Positions 11,301-23,340 of a stretch of DNA of 64,000 nt are shown in pieces. Position numbers and translations under genes: made by a program. Within the stretch, counting starts at the first letter, position 1. Each line of letters opens with the position of its first letter. The notes beneath the pieces are model-generated. The model was not told the DNA's origin and did no database searches. It worked only from the letters and a program-made list of their open reading frames with translations. The stretch comes from Ulota crispa (lineage: Eukaryota; Streptophyta; Bryopsida; Orthotrichales; Orthotrichaceae), in NCBI GenBank assembly GCA_963920765.1, contig OY987250.1:7812001-7876000 (forward strand), given 5' to 3'.

Positions 11301-13832
11301 ATGTGAGTATTGCATCTACAACGTACTCATTGAAGCATTTTTAGTTGATAAGTAGTATTTCATTTTTTCTAAGTTGTGCGTTTGGAAGGCACTTGCGTTG
11401 GAAGTAATAATTTCTCAACGTACAGGAAAGGGACCCGCATAAATGGGTTCCTACCTTGCTTGATAATCCTTTTGTGCATGTGTATATATATTTTGTGTCC
11501 AAAACCTCAATAGCGTTCGTGTTGATATTACAAAGTCAACTGGTTTTTTTTTGTGTACAATGGCAGTGGACATGCAACCGACATTGCTTGTAGGAGAGGA
11601 GAGACTGAAGAAACACTGCCATCTGAAAGGTGGATTAGAGGATCCTCTGGCAGTGGAAGCTCTTCAGTTAGTGAATTACGGATACGGCTGGAAGATGGGA
11701 GTGTTCTCCGGCATGCATTTCCTGCTTGTAAGTTGTGAGATGTTATTTTTTTTTCATGCAAGATCGTTTCAAGCTTCTATATGCTTGATTAGAATTACCA
11801 CAGAGATAAGAGAGGTCTATCAATCACAAGGTAAAAATATAGACAATTAACAAGTGAATTAAAAACCAAAGTTTTTGACTAATTTTCTATTGCAACATCT
11901 TACCGTTCGTCTATTTTCAACACTTACACATATTACTCTAATTTTTCTAAATTAAAAATTGATTATTTGTTCGAATTTCAAAGCTGCTTGCGGCCTGTAG
12001 GATGGCTATGGACTTCTAAATCCTGTGAGTCACCTTGTTGGATTGAATCAAGTATTTTGGACTACTGATTGAAGATTTTTGTGTGCTCTTACAGACACCA
12101 CCCTGCAATCTGTTTGTGAATTTGCTATCCCAGGGCGGTTTTCAACAGATGAATATGGCCTGGTGAGTATCCGTTGATGATTTTGAAATCTGTTCCATCG
12201 AGTCGTGTCTTCACACAACCAAGTAATTCTAGACCGAATCAATGTCTTGAAACAATGTAGGCCAACCTTCAAGCAGCCGTTCAGCCGCAAATGTTGAATC
12301 CTAATTTTTGGCAGAATTCTCTTTTTGGAACCAGAAAGATGACTAAAAATTGTTTGGAATACTCTTTTGAACTTTCAAAATAGACAATAAATCAACTATC
12401 CGACTTCTAAATGGCCTTTGAAATGATTTTTAACAGTACGAGGTATATATTTAAGGCTCATCGATGACTCATTGATGTTTAACGAAATAGTTTATGTACG
12501 TGGAGTGACAAGGTAGAGACGTGTGCCCGTCACAAGTTGTGACACAGTCTATACGCTCTTTAGCATAAGCCATACCACAAGAAAAAACAACAAATGCAAA
12601 ACCTGTGTTAATGATGTACTTGTTGAGTACAATAGAAGTGAGGTTGTATCACAAATGCTCGTAAATAACGGAGGTAGCGATGCTTGATTACCGTAGAGTT
12701 ACGTGTGTTCATGCTGTTTCTGAAGGTCAATATCTATGTAAAATATTCCTCTGGCAGAACGAATTTGGTACCGTCCTCTATTAACTGGAAGAGTAGGAGG
12801 CTTTAACGATTGCCTTGAATTGGTAACGGATTCCTGTTTTGCAACTCTGATTCTGAATTATCTTCCTTTTGTTGTAGATTCTTCCAATTCCAGGGTCTCA
12901 CTTTTTGGAAGGAGAAGCTTTGAGTCAAACTCTAGAAGAAGGTACTTCTTTTACCCTCACAATTCTCCAAGGGTATGATCTTGATATTTTAGTGCTTCGT
13001 GCATTTCATGGCAGGGGACTCATCAAAAAAACATTGATGTGGGCTGTGCAGTGGGGCTTGTCCCTCGTGGTGTAGTGCACCTACAGAAGGTGGCGAGCAG
13101 AGGCTTAGTAACGCAAGGCAGGCATCGAGCACGACGTATAATACAATACCTGGAGAATCTCAATGAACCTGAACCTGAATTAGAACAGCTGTGGCAAGAT
13201 TTCAGTCGACATATGAATACCAACCTTTCCTACGAAGAGCTCGTTGAGCTTGAAGACAGCATTGGTCGAGGTGAGGATACATTTAACCTTGAAAAAGATA
13301 TAGAAGTGCCCAGTGAGCAAAAATTTCTTTTGCTGTTAGCATGCTTGGTTTTTTCTGGCTTTTTGCTCCTGGAGATTTGTTTGAACTCGTATAAATATGG
13401 AAGTGACCACTTTTGGTCATTGGAGGGTTAAATGACTAAGGGTATGTTCACACTGGGGTGTTAGGAGTGGTTTTAGCAATATGAATGCAGTCTCAAGGTG
13501 TGTCCAAATGCATCTAATTTTCCTTTGCTACTACCACTCTTAATACCTAGTGCGAACATACCCTAAGATATAGGTGGAACTTGAGAACCGTCCTTATAAA
13601 TCTCTTGTTTGTATCAGTGAACGTTGGGGTCCCAGAGGCAACAATCGCCAATCTGCCAACATATGTTGTTTCTCGGAGTGCTGGAGATACCTGCATCGTG
13701 TGTTTGTCGGAAATGGTAGAAGGTGAGGAGGTCATGCTTCTACCGTGCCTACACACCTTCCATCCTGCTTGCATCCGCCAGTGGCTGCTGCAGTCTACTT
13801 GCTGCCCAACCTGTAAACATTATATCACTTAG
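8341..13832 (+). CDS. UBA-UBX-UBX-like-RING-H2 protein, probable CDC48-linked E3 ubiquitin ligase
   Basis: Ten coding exons with matching phases: 8341-8637, 8757-8910, 9223-9370, 9949-10079, 10198-11038, 11567-11727, 12095-12162, 12878-12941, 13052-13270, 13618-13832. They give 765 residues. The start could also be the adjacent ATG at 8344. A UBA domain (residues 3-40, MGF at 9-11) should bind ubiquitin. A UBX domain (132-266) has a long inserted loop and the CDC48/p97-binding loop F236-P237-R238. A second UBX-like domain (559-634) has IPG in that position. Residues 680-694 (LSYEELVELEDSIGR) match the linker of BIG BROTHER-type ligases. The RING-H2 at 720-760 has all eight metal ligands (C720, C723, C738, H740, H743, C746, C757, C760) and the E2-contact W750. 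Inference: it attaches ubiquitin to CDC48 clients, or turns over CDC48 partners. I know no named orthologue with this exact domain order. Confidence 0.85.
9012..9104. mobile_element. small foldback in intron 2 of the UBA-UBX-RING gene
   Basis: 93 bp with about 25-bp imperfect inverted ends: GATCAATGTGAAGTTGCATG at the left, and the right end read backwards is GATCAATGTCGAGTCGCATG. Both arms continue into TTATA. It is probably a very short MITE; no clear target duplication could be fixed. Confidence 0.5.
13440..13563. mobile_element. 124-bp Tourist-like MITE in intron 9
   Basis: Ends GGGTATGTTCACACT and, read backwards, GGGTATGTTCGCACT, flanked by TAA on both sides (13437-13439, 13564-13566). 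The interior is homologous, in reverse orientation, to the 126-bp element at 18438-18563. TWA duplication plus GGG-starting ends are typical of Tourist (PIF/Harbinger) MITEs. Confidence 0.75.
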
Positions 13833-14110
13833 CAGGTAAAACTTATTTTTCTTTCACATGTTGAAAGACTGCGATATTTTGAACTGCAGGACTTTGAGTA
13901 TGTCATGTTCTGTTTTTGTCACCAATTCTGTTGGTTGCCTAGGACAAAACTGTCGATGAGCAGATGGATGTGGGTGATGTTAAGCTTCGTATTCAACGAG
14001 GAGCGATGTACAGAAATTCTTGATGTAAATGAATCCGAACATTGGATGCCCCCCTTCATTATATGTTTTGGCAAAGGATTTTACTTGCGTCACTTTTAGC
14101 ATTTGAATAT
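13833..14110 (+). other. 3' untranslated region of the UBA-UBX-RING gene, probably with one intron
   Basis: The TAG stop (13830-13832) is followed three bases later by a good donor (CAG|GTAAAA, intron from 13836). An acceptor at 13942 (TTGCCTAG) would give a 107-bp intron. The nearer AG at 13889 would leave only 54 bp, short for a plant intron. A junction this close to the stop would not be expected to trigger nonsense-mediated decay. The end of the transcript is not visible. Confidence 0.4.
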
Positions 14111-16887
14111 GTGTACCAGTGACTTAACATATGTAGGAGATGTCTTGACTTGTGCAAATATTACTTTGGGTCCTAGAACCGTGCCAATTCAAAGGATCAA
14201 CTATTGTATTACAAAGGGGGGCGTGAGAAGATGGAAAAACCAGGTTTCCAAAATTAGGCCTGAAATTTAGGATAACAACATCATTGAGTATTGTGATCTT
14301 TTGGTTTTCTAGAAAAAATGACATGTGTATCTTCCAAGAGTTTTAACCTTTGGCACAAGTCCCAACTTCGATGCCTACCAAATTGTGAATTTTTTATACC
14401 ATTTCTGTATGGGAGGTTGTAGACCAATAAATAGTGTAGAGAAAAGTGAGTATATAAAGTGAGAATAATTTTGCAACAAACAATTAATTGAAAGTCCCAA
14501 TGGAATGTAAGTCTAAACAAAGAATAAGAGGTTATTGAAAGTCTTGTTGAAGAAAAAGGATGTTGCTATTACAATATTAATCATTGTTTTTTTGATGAAC
14601 TTCGAAAACTCCATTGCACATTTTTCACAAAATAAGAATTGTCTTGTCAATTATGTCTAAGGTAGGAGGCTTTAATTTGGACAAGGCATTTTGAATTGAC
14701 CTTGTAGGGTCACAAAAATAGTGCACAAAGGTTCTTAAATGGATCACATTTTTTTTATTTTCAGAAATTGTACTTGTGTATGCACTGTTTTAGGAACTTA
14801 AGGAAGTGACATGAACCACTATTGTGTGTGCTTATTGGTCATAATTGTGCTAAGATTTGGCTTTCTGTAAAATATAAATACATGTCATACTAAAATAAAT
14901 GAAAATGTGTTCACAATCATGATTTGAGCACTGGAATTTGGAATGGATGCTTGCACGCTTTAAAAACCTTATTGGAGCATTCTTGGCTTTGTAGTGGTTG
15001 CTTTTAGGACTCATGTGCTCCATTTACAAGCCGTCTTTGCATCATGAATGCTACCACCTATGATCAAGAATAGCTACCTATGCGCCTTTTGCTTTGATAA
15101 ATTGTAGTTAATTCATACTAACTCAAAAAAATTCAAATGCAAATGGCCACAAAAGTGTCTCTTCTTTGGCTTTCTACCAAAAAAAGTCCATTTTATCAAG
15201 TTGCCCAGATTTTTCCACATAAGTGCACTTTTGCTTAGATGGTCCATTCACAAGCCTCCTACCTTACATGCTTTGGCTATTTGAATCACAAAAGTACCAA
15301 GTGTAAATGCAATTTAAGAGTGGTGTTTTTGGTGTGTCACTTGGAATGAGTTAAGAAGCTTGTTTGGGTGCTCATGTGCAATAGAACACTCTCTTTTTGT
15401 TTTAGAACATGCTCTTAAAATGTTAAGATATGCTCATCAATACAAAACTTGGTGCTATTGTTGATTAAAGATTTGCTTCTTTTTAGTGATGAGACCAACT
15501 CTAACCTAATTAATTTAGATGGTATGTTGTGGTGTTCATTGAGAGGATAGAGATCTAAATCTCATAATGTTAGTAAAATTGTGAAGCATGGTGGTTTGAG
15601 ATTGGTTGACTTACTTTTGGGTCAAATGCTTGTGTCAAATTGAAAACATGATAGAGCAATGTTAGTACAAAATCATCATAAAAATCTACCTATTTGAGTA
15701 CCTTATAAATAAATTTCAGTATTATTATTTTCAACGCAATAATGATCACAAACATACAACAAAGAATGTTTAATTGTAACTTTTACTCAACTATCTAAAC
15801 TTCTTTAGTGTTTTGCACAATTTTCAATTTGAAATCCTTTAAAATTCTTCCTAGTATTCCTCAAACATCTCAACCATCACATCCCAAGGACAAGAAGAGT
15901 TCAAAAGTTGTGAAAACATGTGTTAAATAACTACCATGGTTTTAGTGCATATGATTACAAGAAGCTTTTATAGATTATATCATAAAAAGTATGTGATGCT
16001 AAAATCCTAAGATTATTCAATACAACCCTAAAGTTTGAAATTTTGAATTGAACAAAGTAAACACAACACCTAGTTGTTGACATAGCTCTATTTTAGAGGT
16101 TTTATTATCAACTTTGTTTTCAACTTTGCATGTATACACACAAGGCTATACATTGTTTCACTCAACTCTCAAATTGGTATAATAGTCTCTCAAGTTTTTG
16201 TTGTTTTTTTATAAAATTTGGCATTACTAAATTTGTTCATGGGTTTAATGGGCACTATAAGCTAAACACAGAAAACTCTACTCCCACTCAAATATAATTT
16301 TAGTAGCTATTTATATGTAATCAAGGTGTGCTTATTCTTGCTAGTTAGCACAAAAAGAAGCAAATTGGTTCTTGTGACTTTTGTCTAAATATTGTGTGGA
16401 GTCTTTTGTGGATGATGCAAACATGTTTATGAGGAATGCAATATAATAAATATGTACTATTTGTGTCTTGTATGTATAAGTTATAATTTTTACATGCAAA
16501 CTTTAACAGGCTCTCACCCTCCATTTGCTATTTATTCTCATAATCACATGCTACATACATATCAAAAGATTCCTTTATTTCAATTTTAGGCCTATTTTGA
16601 TATTTATCCACAACAATGGAGAACCCAAGTTAACCCTTTAACAATTTATATGCCACATCTAGATTACTGTACATTTATACACAACTTAATTACAAGAAGT
16701 CCTCTTGGCAAATTAAAAGAAGATTCTAAAGGTGAGCAACTGATCAGTCTCAAAACTTGATGTTGAAAACCAAAAAAATTAATACATCTATTGGTGTGGT
16801 TGGGAACTCTAAATGGTAATCTAAAATTTGCTTGGCACTATCTTAAAATTATCTATAAATCAAAAGGCAAAAATGTTGTCATTAGTA
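14111..16887. other. gene-free AT-rich region
   Basis: I see no gene, structured RNA or complete transposon in this 2.8-kb stretch. All frames are broken at short intervals on both strands. Confidence 0.4.
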
Positions 16888-17150
16888 TATAACGGGATAT
16901 TCATTAATTTGGGACAAAACGTTCATTTTGGGACTTTTGAAAATTTGGGAAGATTGGGGTGACCACCCCAAACTAGGCCCCTTTGGTACACTTGTCCTCA
17001 CCTGAGAGGAGGAATTTGTGAGGGAAAAAATCTTAGTGGCTCAGTCTGAACTTGATACTTTTGAATATAGTTTGAGGAAACTATTTTAGATGGAGGCGGA
17101 GTACAAAATGGGACCCATATAATTCCCAAGTTAATGAATATCCCGTTATA
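16888..17150. mobile_element. MITE with long inverted ends (ATAACGGGATATTC family)
   Basis: 263 bp with near-perfect inverted ends (TATAACGGGATATTCATTAA), flanked by TA on both sides (16886-16887, 17151-17152). A diverged sibling sits at about 60939-61196 inside a Stowaway-like element; they share the interior CTAAGATTTTTTCCCTC region (here on the opposite strand). Confidence 0.65.
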
Positions 17151-17152
17151 TA

Positions 17153-18434
17153 CAAAAATGAACATCAAAGGGTTAAATCTAGCCAATTTGTGAGATGACA
17201 TTGTTGATAACATGTCATAATAAGAGGTATCCAAATAGTTTTGTATCTTCTACATGAAACTTTTTATACACTTTTGTCAAATCTAGTTGTATCCTAAATT
17301 ATGCATGGACGGATGTGGTTATTATGTTTACATTTATTTGGAAATAGCAACAAAATATGTATTTTGGATTCATTTTTGTATCATATGATGTTTTTGTGAT
17401 TTTATTATTAATAATCAACATTAAGTAACTTATATTTTTGGATTTTTTACTAGCCACTAATATTTGAAATATTAGACTAAATATTTTTATTATTAAAAGT
17501 TTATGATTTGCTCAAAACTCTATAGAAATTTGTCCAACAAGAGCAGAGTGAAGAATAATACTCCTTTTATAGCAAAGTAGTTCATGTTATATTGGAAAAG
17601 GACTTATTGATAGTACAACTACATACTTTTTGTAATAGTTTCTCACTAGTATGTTCAGGTTACTACAAATTGCTTTTACCTACTATAAGAGCTCTAACCA
17701 ATTTTAATCTAGATTAATTTACACAATACAAGATCTGGCCCAATCAATGACTTGATAACAATCACTCACTTGAAAGAACTAAAAGATTCTAATTAGTTTG
17801 AGCATTATTGAATAGAATCTCAGTAGAAACTCTTGTTGGATTCTAAATGCCAACCCTGTCTAGAAATCAATTGTAATCAATTAAACTTGAGATGAGATGG
17901 ATGAGGTTAATTAAGCACATGTTGACCTCCTTATACATGAAACAAGTGAAAAAAATTCCAATCACCATGACATAATCATGTTAAAAATTATAGTTCCTAG
18001 CAATGTCCCTTTTTGTATGCAATTATGTTTGACTAGGTAGTCAAAACTATAAATAAGAATATGAAAGTCACTGTCACATTGTGTGACACCAAATTCCCAT
18101 ACTTATCAAAAATAATAAACCATACATAAATATGCCTTGCATGCATTTTGCTAACTTGTCTTTCTTGATTTTGATGACTTTTGCGGTGATTCTTTACCCT
18201 CCCTTTCCTTATCCTTTTCTCTCCCTTCCTCCCTCAAATTTTTGGTGATTTTTTGCCCTTCTTTTCCCTACCTTTTCCTCTCCCTCCCCCCTTTTTGAAT
18301 TTCAAAATTTGGGTGACAAAAAGACATCAAATTTTGAATGACTTGCAGGCACCCAATGCTTGACACCCAATATTTTGTTATATAATAGAAGATTTTGGAT
18401 ATTGGATGATTACTCACGCTCTATAATATACTCA
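17153..18434. other. gene-free AT-rich spacer
   Basis: Nothing recognisable apart from a CT-rich patch at about 18190-18295. Confidence 0.4.
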
Positions 18435-18437
18435 TTA

Positions 18438-18563
18438 GGGTACGTTCACGCTTGTTGGTTTTAAGAATGATAGTAGCAAAGAAAAAATAGATACATTTTG
18501 ACACAACTTTAGAATGCATTCATATTGTTAATACCCCTCTTAACACCAAGTGTAAACATACTC
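18438..18563. mobile_element. 126-bp Tourist-like MITE
   Basis: Begins GGGTACGTTCACGCTTG; the right end read backwards is GAGTATGTTTACACTTG. TTA flanks both sides (18435-18437, 18564-18566). Sibling of the element in intron 9 of the UBA-UBX-RING gene, in opposite orientation. Confidence 0.7.
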
Positions 18564-18666
18564 TTACAAAATTTCATGACAAGTCCCACCAAAACCATAC
18601 ATGAGTGCATCACAAACTTGGTAAAGAACATTGTGAGATATTGATTTGTTTGTTTGATAATACCAA

Positions 18667-19388
18667 GGGGAGATTACAAAATGAGTAACAAAAACAAAGG
18701 AAATTACAATTTGGGTAACGGTTTGACAATTTGGGTAACGGTTTGAAAATAATCACAATTTGGGTAACAAACCCAATAATCTCAACAAGTTTTGCAACTT
18801 CCTACAAGTGTTGTTGAAACGGGCAGCCCAATTGCAACCCCCTTTCTCTTAGTGCCAAATAGTTGTGACCCTTGCTAGCACCAAGCAGCAAATGTTTGCC
18901 AAACAATTGTACATTGCACATTGGAACAATTGCTTGCCCTTTGCTATGCCTCCTGTAGTGGTTCAACATGCCAGCCAACAACCCAAAAAAGTAAGAAATT
19001 GGAGCAATGGCAAGAACATTAATGAGGATCATACACATTGTTTGGCGTGTGGGAAGCTTGGTGTCAACATTTGCACACATGGAAGACATTGAATGTCTTT
19101 TTTGCTACTCACTAAAGTTCCAAAGCGGTACCTACAAGCAAAGGGTAAGCAATTGTTCCTTGACAATGTGCGATGTACAATTGTTTGGCAAACATTTGTT
19201 GCTTGGTGCTAGCAAGGGTCACAACTAGTTGGCACTGAGAGACAGGGGGTTGCAACCAATAGTGGGCAACGACGTTGATGCTAGTTTCAATGGCACTTAC
19301 AACAAGTTGCAAAACCTGTTGAGATTATTGGACTTGTTACCCAAATTGTAATTTCTTTTGTTTTTGTTACTCATATTGTAATTTCCCC
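18667..19388. mobile_element. long foldback element, about 720 bp
   Basis: The outer ends are inverted copies: GGGGAGATTACAAAATGAGT at the left, and GGGGAAATTACAATATGAGT for the right end read backwards. The similarity continues through GTAACAAAAACAAA and AATTACAATTTGGGTAAC. Deeper in, 18867-18925 (GACCCTTGCTAGCACCAAGC and on) is inverted at about 19160-19222. The left arm carries GGGTAACGGTTTGA as a short tandem repeat. Most of the element could therefore pair into one long hairpin. The short open frames on both strands inside it are consequences of the palindrome. Confidence 0.7.
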
Positions 19389-19835
19389 TAATATCAATGA
19401 AAGATATCTTTAGTGGTTGAAATCCATTCTTGTGGCTCCATTTGTTGGCTAGCCTTAACCCTTGAGCGCCCCACCTCCCCAAATATCGCTTCTTGAAATA
19501 AAAAATGGGATGTTGCACAGCAAGATGGTGTTTAACTTGAGGTTTGATGGTACCAATAGTACAAGAAGGGTGTTTAGGGGATAAGAGAGTGGGGCCCCAG
19601 GTAATTGCGGTTGCATGCTGAGCCAGGGATGATGCCATCATGAGAAAAAATGGGTTTTTGGGATGTTTTGGGCAAAAGGGGAACCGGCGCCACCGTCTGC
19701 GGCCTGTCGCATGCCGTTGGCTAGAATGGAGTTGGCGCCAAATGCAAATTTGACCCTCGCTTTGTCTGAACTGTAAAGGGGTCTGAGTCTTGTACCACCG
19801 ACTGGAGGCCCTCGAGGCAGTCGCAGCCATAACGT
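19389..19835 (-). other. unidentified open frame with GC-richer 5' part
   Basis: A minus-strand frame of 177 codons runs 19830 to 19297. Its first 80 or so codons (19830-19590) lie in sequence richer in GC than the surroundings and begin MAATASRASSRWYKTQ. The last third runs into the foldback element and cannot be native. It could be a first exon or captured fragment of a host gene, but no family is recognisable and no clear splice donor was found. Treat as unproven. Confidence 0.2.
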
Positions 19836-20432
19836 CTTCCCAGTGGGTTTTTTTGGTTCTCTATCTTTGTGCTTAGGTTTGGTAATCTAAAACTTGCCAT
19901 AAAATTTTGAAATTTGGGAGGTAATTACTCAACCCACAAATGAACCCAAGTACAAATTGCGTCTCCAAATTCCATCTGGGTAGCCCTAAATCAGTAGAGG
20001 AAATAGTCGGACATCTACAAATGTCGACCCAAAAATAAAATTCAACTCCCCTTTGACCACTATAAAAATAAAAATGATACGGTCAAGCTATCCCAAATTT
20101 CATGAGCACCTTTGTGCTCAAGGGAGGAACAAGTTTCAAAAGGTTCATCTAGCTAGATTTGTATTTTTCCATGTGCTACATGCTTTTTGTTGCCGACAAG
20201 TCTCTCGGCCCTACACCAGGTCAATTCTAAGATGGCCGCTCAGGAGTTAAATTCATCAAGAAATCTAGCACACAAAATGTGAACGCAATGTACGCCTGCA
20301 TAATTTTGAAATGTCAAGACCAAACTTACAATATTGATCCTTATCTATCTATGTATATATAATAGAATACACCTCAAAAGTGTCCTTGGTGGTAGTCCTT
20401 GACAGTTCAATAATTAAAAATAACAAATTCAT

Positions 20433-20555
20433 AACCAAATTATGAGGATGTGAGTGCATGGGGTTTTGTAACCAAATTGTGGGGATATGAGTGCATGGGG
20501 TTTTGTAATTGAATTATGGAAATGTGAGTGCATGGGGTTCCGTAACCAAATTATG
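20433..20555. repeat. 37-bp tandem repeat, about 3.3 copies
   Basis: Units begin at 20433, 20470, 20507 and 20544 and read about ACCAAATTATGGGGATATGA followed by GTGCATGGGGTTTTGTA. The repeat runs directly into the G-rich tract at 20560-20632. Confidence 0.8.
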
Positions 20556-20559
20556 GGGA

Positions 20560-20632
20560 TGGGGGCATGGAGATGGGGAGCATGGACATTAAGGGCACAG
20601 GCATGGGGGCATGGGGGCATGGGCATGGCCAA
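20560..20632. repeat. G-rich GGGGCAT repeat
   Basis: Irregular repeats of GGGGGCATGG and GGGGCATGGG on the + strand. The same motif recurs at about 26834-26863 and 30916-30952. Four or more closely spaced runs of three to five G make quadruplex folding possible. Confidence 0.6.
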
Positions 20633-21408
20633 TGCATTATAAATTTGAGGTTTTCTTTAGTATTGTGTGTCTCTATTTATCTCAAATTTTGAAATTCAAG
20701 AACAAAAAATGAGAGGTCACGATAGGGAAAGAAGGATAATTGTTTGGAAATCTGTTGGCACAACGGGAAGGAGAACTTGTACTACATAAGTTATTTCATT
20801 TGTTGCTTCTTGCAACAATAATGCTAATTTGCACTAATTTAATAAATAGGTGAATTTGTAAAGTGGACTAATAAGGTAGTTCATAATGATTTGGGTTTAT
20901 TTAATATGTTGTGTAACACAATATTGTTTCAATATAGTGTGGCTCATGTAGCCACAAATTCAAGGAGACTTTGTAGGCACATAGCTCAATTAGAGAGTGG
21001 GTGAGGGATGCCACATTCCTCAAGTTTTAGCCACCAAGTTGCTACTAGAAAGGCGGTGATGAATGGTTGTGGCCAAAATCCTAACAGTAAAAACATGATA
21101 CATGTTACACGTTTAAACTAACTAGACATAGCTCCTCTAAATTAGCATGAAGGAGTTTTGCCTTATCCACAATCTTTACACTAATAAAAGTGACTTGTAT
21201 TATTAATTCCAAAAAATAGTTAATTCATACCTATAACAAGCATCATTTTATCTATCAACAAATATTTAGTAAATCTCATGCTTGGTGGCTTCATCAAGTC
21301 CTCTATCACTCAAGAAGTAGTTAAAAACTAAGGTGCAATACACACTACGTCCCACATCCCATGTGTGCAAGTCTTATCTCAATTAGAAATCCCAGTTTTG
21401 TTGGATAA
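20633..21408. other. gene-free spacer
   Basis: Nothing recognisable; AT-rich, no long frames. Confidence 0.4.
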
Positions 21409-21412
21409 TTAA

Positions 21413-22054
21413 CCCCTAAATGCCAAAGGCCTTTTTGAGCTTCTTGGATTTTTTCATGGAACTAAACAATCAACCAACATTTTTGTAAACTTAATCAAGT
21501 TTTTTATAATCAAAACCATAAAAATTAAAACTAAACATGTTAGAGATTACATGAAAAAAGAAAACACAATAATATCACTTAAAGTTTGAAAGATAATAAT
21601 GTTTGAACATAGGGGTGTCAAAATTACAAAAATGACTTGAATCTTTCAATCCTCATTTCAGTTGTCAAATTTCAAAAGTTGGTCACCAAAAAAATACGAG
21701 GTTTAAGGTCATTACATGTTTAACTTCAATCAATTTACAAATTTCAAATCTACTTCTATATATTTTTGTAATAGATTTTAAATGTGGATTCTTCTCTAAG
21801 CTTTAGTGTATTTGAGGCTCATTTTCAAGATCTTCCAACATTGAAAAACTCAAGATTGCAATGGCACCCTTGTACAAAATCTTGAATGAAAAAATCATCA
21901 ATCCTCATTTTCAAAATCAGATTTTTAAAGTTAAAAATAAACTAAAACAACCTTATATTGAAAAAAATAAAAATAAAAATAGTGATTTGATAAGGTTTTG
22001 TTCACCTTCAAAGTTTTGTAAACACCCAAATTTGGTCGCCTAGGCATTTAGGGG
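21413..22054. mobile_element. piggyBac-like non-autonomous element C (642 bp)
   Basis: TTAA at 21409-21412 and 22055-22058. Ends CCCCTAAATGCCAAAGGCC and, read backwards, CCCCTAAATGCCTAGGCG. Interior not obviously related to the 925-bp family. No coding capacity. Confidence 0.6.
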
Positions 22055-22304
22055 TTAACTCCTGAGCACAAGAGAGAAATTTTAATGTCTCTCAAAAAGT
22101 TGGGTCAAGGCACTTTTGACCAATATAATCTCATTGCTCTTTCCATGAAACTACTTCCAATTAAGCCCAACACAATGGAGATGCTTCCCACTATCAATTC
22201 ATGTAGTCCAATCTTGTGAATTGTATTTTTCAATCCACAAGAGCACTTTGATTGCAAGCAAGTCAAACATTCTAGGTTTAAAAGACTAGGGGCTCAGGGA
22301 TTAA

Positions 22305-22377
22305 CCCCTCAATGCCCCATGAGCGAGAACTTTGGTGCTTTTTCCATGTATTTTCTGATACCCGAGACGTTGAGGGG
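22305..22377. mobile_element. very short TTAA-flanked element D (73 bp)
   Basis: TTAA at 22301-22304 and 22378-22381 with inverted ends CCCCTCAATG and, read backwards, CCCCTCAACG. It is the smallest candidate and shares its right TTAA with element E. It could be a deletion derivative keeping little beyond the termini. Confidence 0.4.
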
Positions 22378-22381
22378 TTAA

Positions 22382-22784
22382 CCCTTTAAGGACTGGGCGA
22401 TCTGTTTGTGGTTGATTTTGACTCTTTTCAGTTTGTAGAGAGAGCATGTCAAGGAATTTGATGACGTGGCAAAGGGGATGGGTCTAGGGAATTGGAAAGT
22501 GAAGAGTTTAGGACAATAATCAGGCCAATCTAAGGTGGCATGTGGCTAGAGGGTTGAAAAAACTACAAGAGTACCGGTTGAAAATACACCAATAAATGCA
22601 AAAAGATGACCATAACAACTAAAGAGTGAGCATAATTCATCATGCGTAACATTAAACCCTGCAAGATACTTCCATCTCTACAGCCAAATCTGTTGTAAAC
22701 ATTTATATTCAAAAGTTTGAAAATTTCCCCCAAATGACCATACCAAGGATTGCTCACCCCAAATCAACCACGGTCCTTAAAGGG
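22382..22784. mobile_element. piggyBac-like non-autonomous element E (403 bp)
   Basis: TTAA at 22378-22381 and 22785-22788. Ends CCCTTTAAGGACTGGG and, read backwards, CCCTTTAAGGACCGTGG, i.e. 12 identical terminal bases. It abuts element D through a single shared TTAA. Confidence 0.65.
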
Positions 22785-22788
22785 TTAA

Positions 22789-23340
22789 GGGCAAGCCAAC
22801 AAAGCAAGTAGCCTACCACCGACGAGAGCACTTCGGGTATTGGGCTATTGGCGGTGTCAAGCGTACGTATGACGTGGACACCCGGGTATCTTGGTCGGGG
22901 GTCAATGCCATACGGGTATACATTCACGGAATTAGAGGTGTGAGTCTCTTCCACAGACATTCGAGAGCTCCAAAATTTGCCACGTCACCTAAAGGTCTTC
23001 CCTGAAACGGTTCTGATTCTGTGGCGTCTTTTTCGACATTTTCAAGCGTTGCCAAAGGCTGCATCATCAATATTCTCAATTCCATTACTTTTTCATAGAA
23101 TTTCTGGACCTTTATGTCATAATTTACTAACAGTGGCTGGAAAGCACCATGATCCACGGAAAGCACTGACACCCCTTCTCTAATTGCACCCATCGCCGAT
23201 TTTTCACGGTTGGGTGGTTGGTACCGGACTTGATAACTTACCAGAAATGGTATTTCCCATTGGCTATTCCTAGGTCCATCCAGCTCTAATATTTACATAA
23301 CATTGTTAACCGGCTTCATTCCTCCCCCAGCCGTGGAGGG
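22789..23340 (-). other. unidentified GC-richer segment with an 89-codon frame
   Basis: A minus-strand frame from 23193 to 22924 encodes a hydrophilic stretch (including FQPLLVNYDIKVQKFYEKV) in sequence with more GC than the neighbourhood. The composition looks protein-coding, and it might be an exon or gene fragment carried by a transposon. I do not recognise the family, and neither splice sites nor a neighbouring exon could be assigned. Confidence 0.25.

Noticed and set aside
13890-14099. Extra C-terminal coding exon of the ligase gene
   Set aside because: The RING-containing exon ends in a stop four residues after the last metal-ligand Cys, a normal position; downstream frames show no conserved features.
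19459-19580. Possible further piggyBac-like element (TTAA then CCCTTGAGCGCCCC)
   Set aside because: The left TTAA and end look right, but the only candidate right end (TTTAGGGG followed by ATAA) has poor terminal match and no TTAA.
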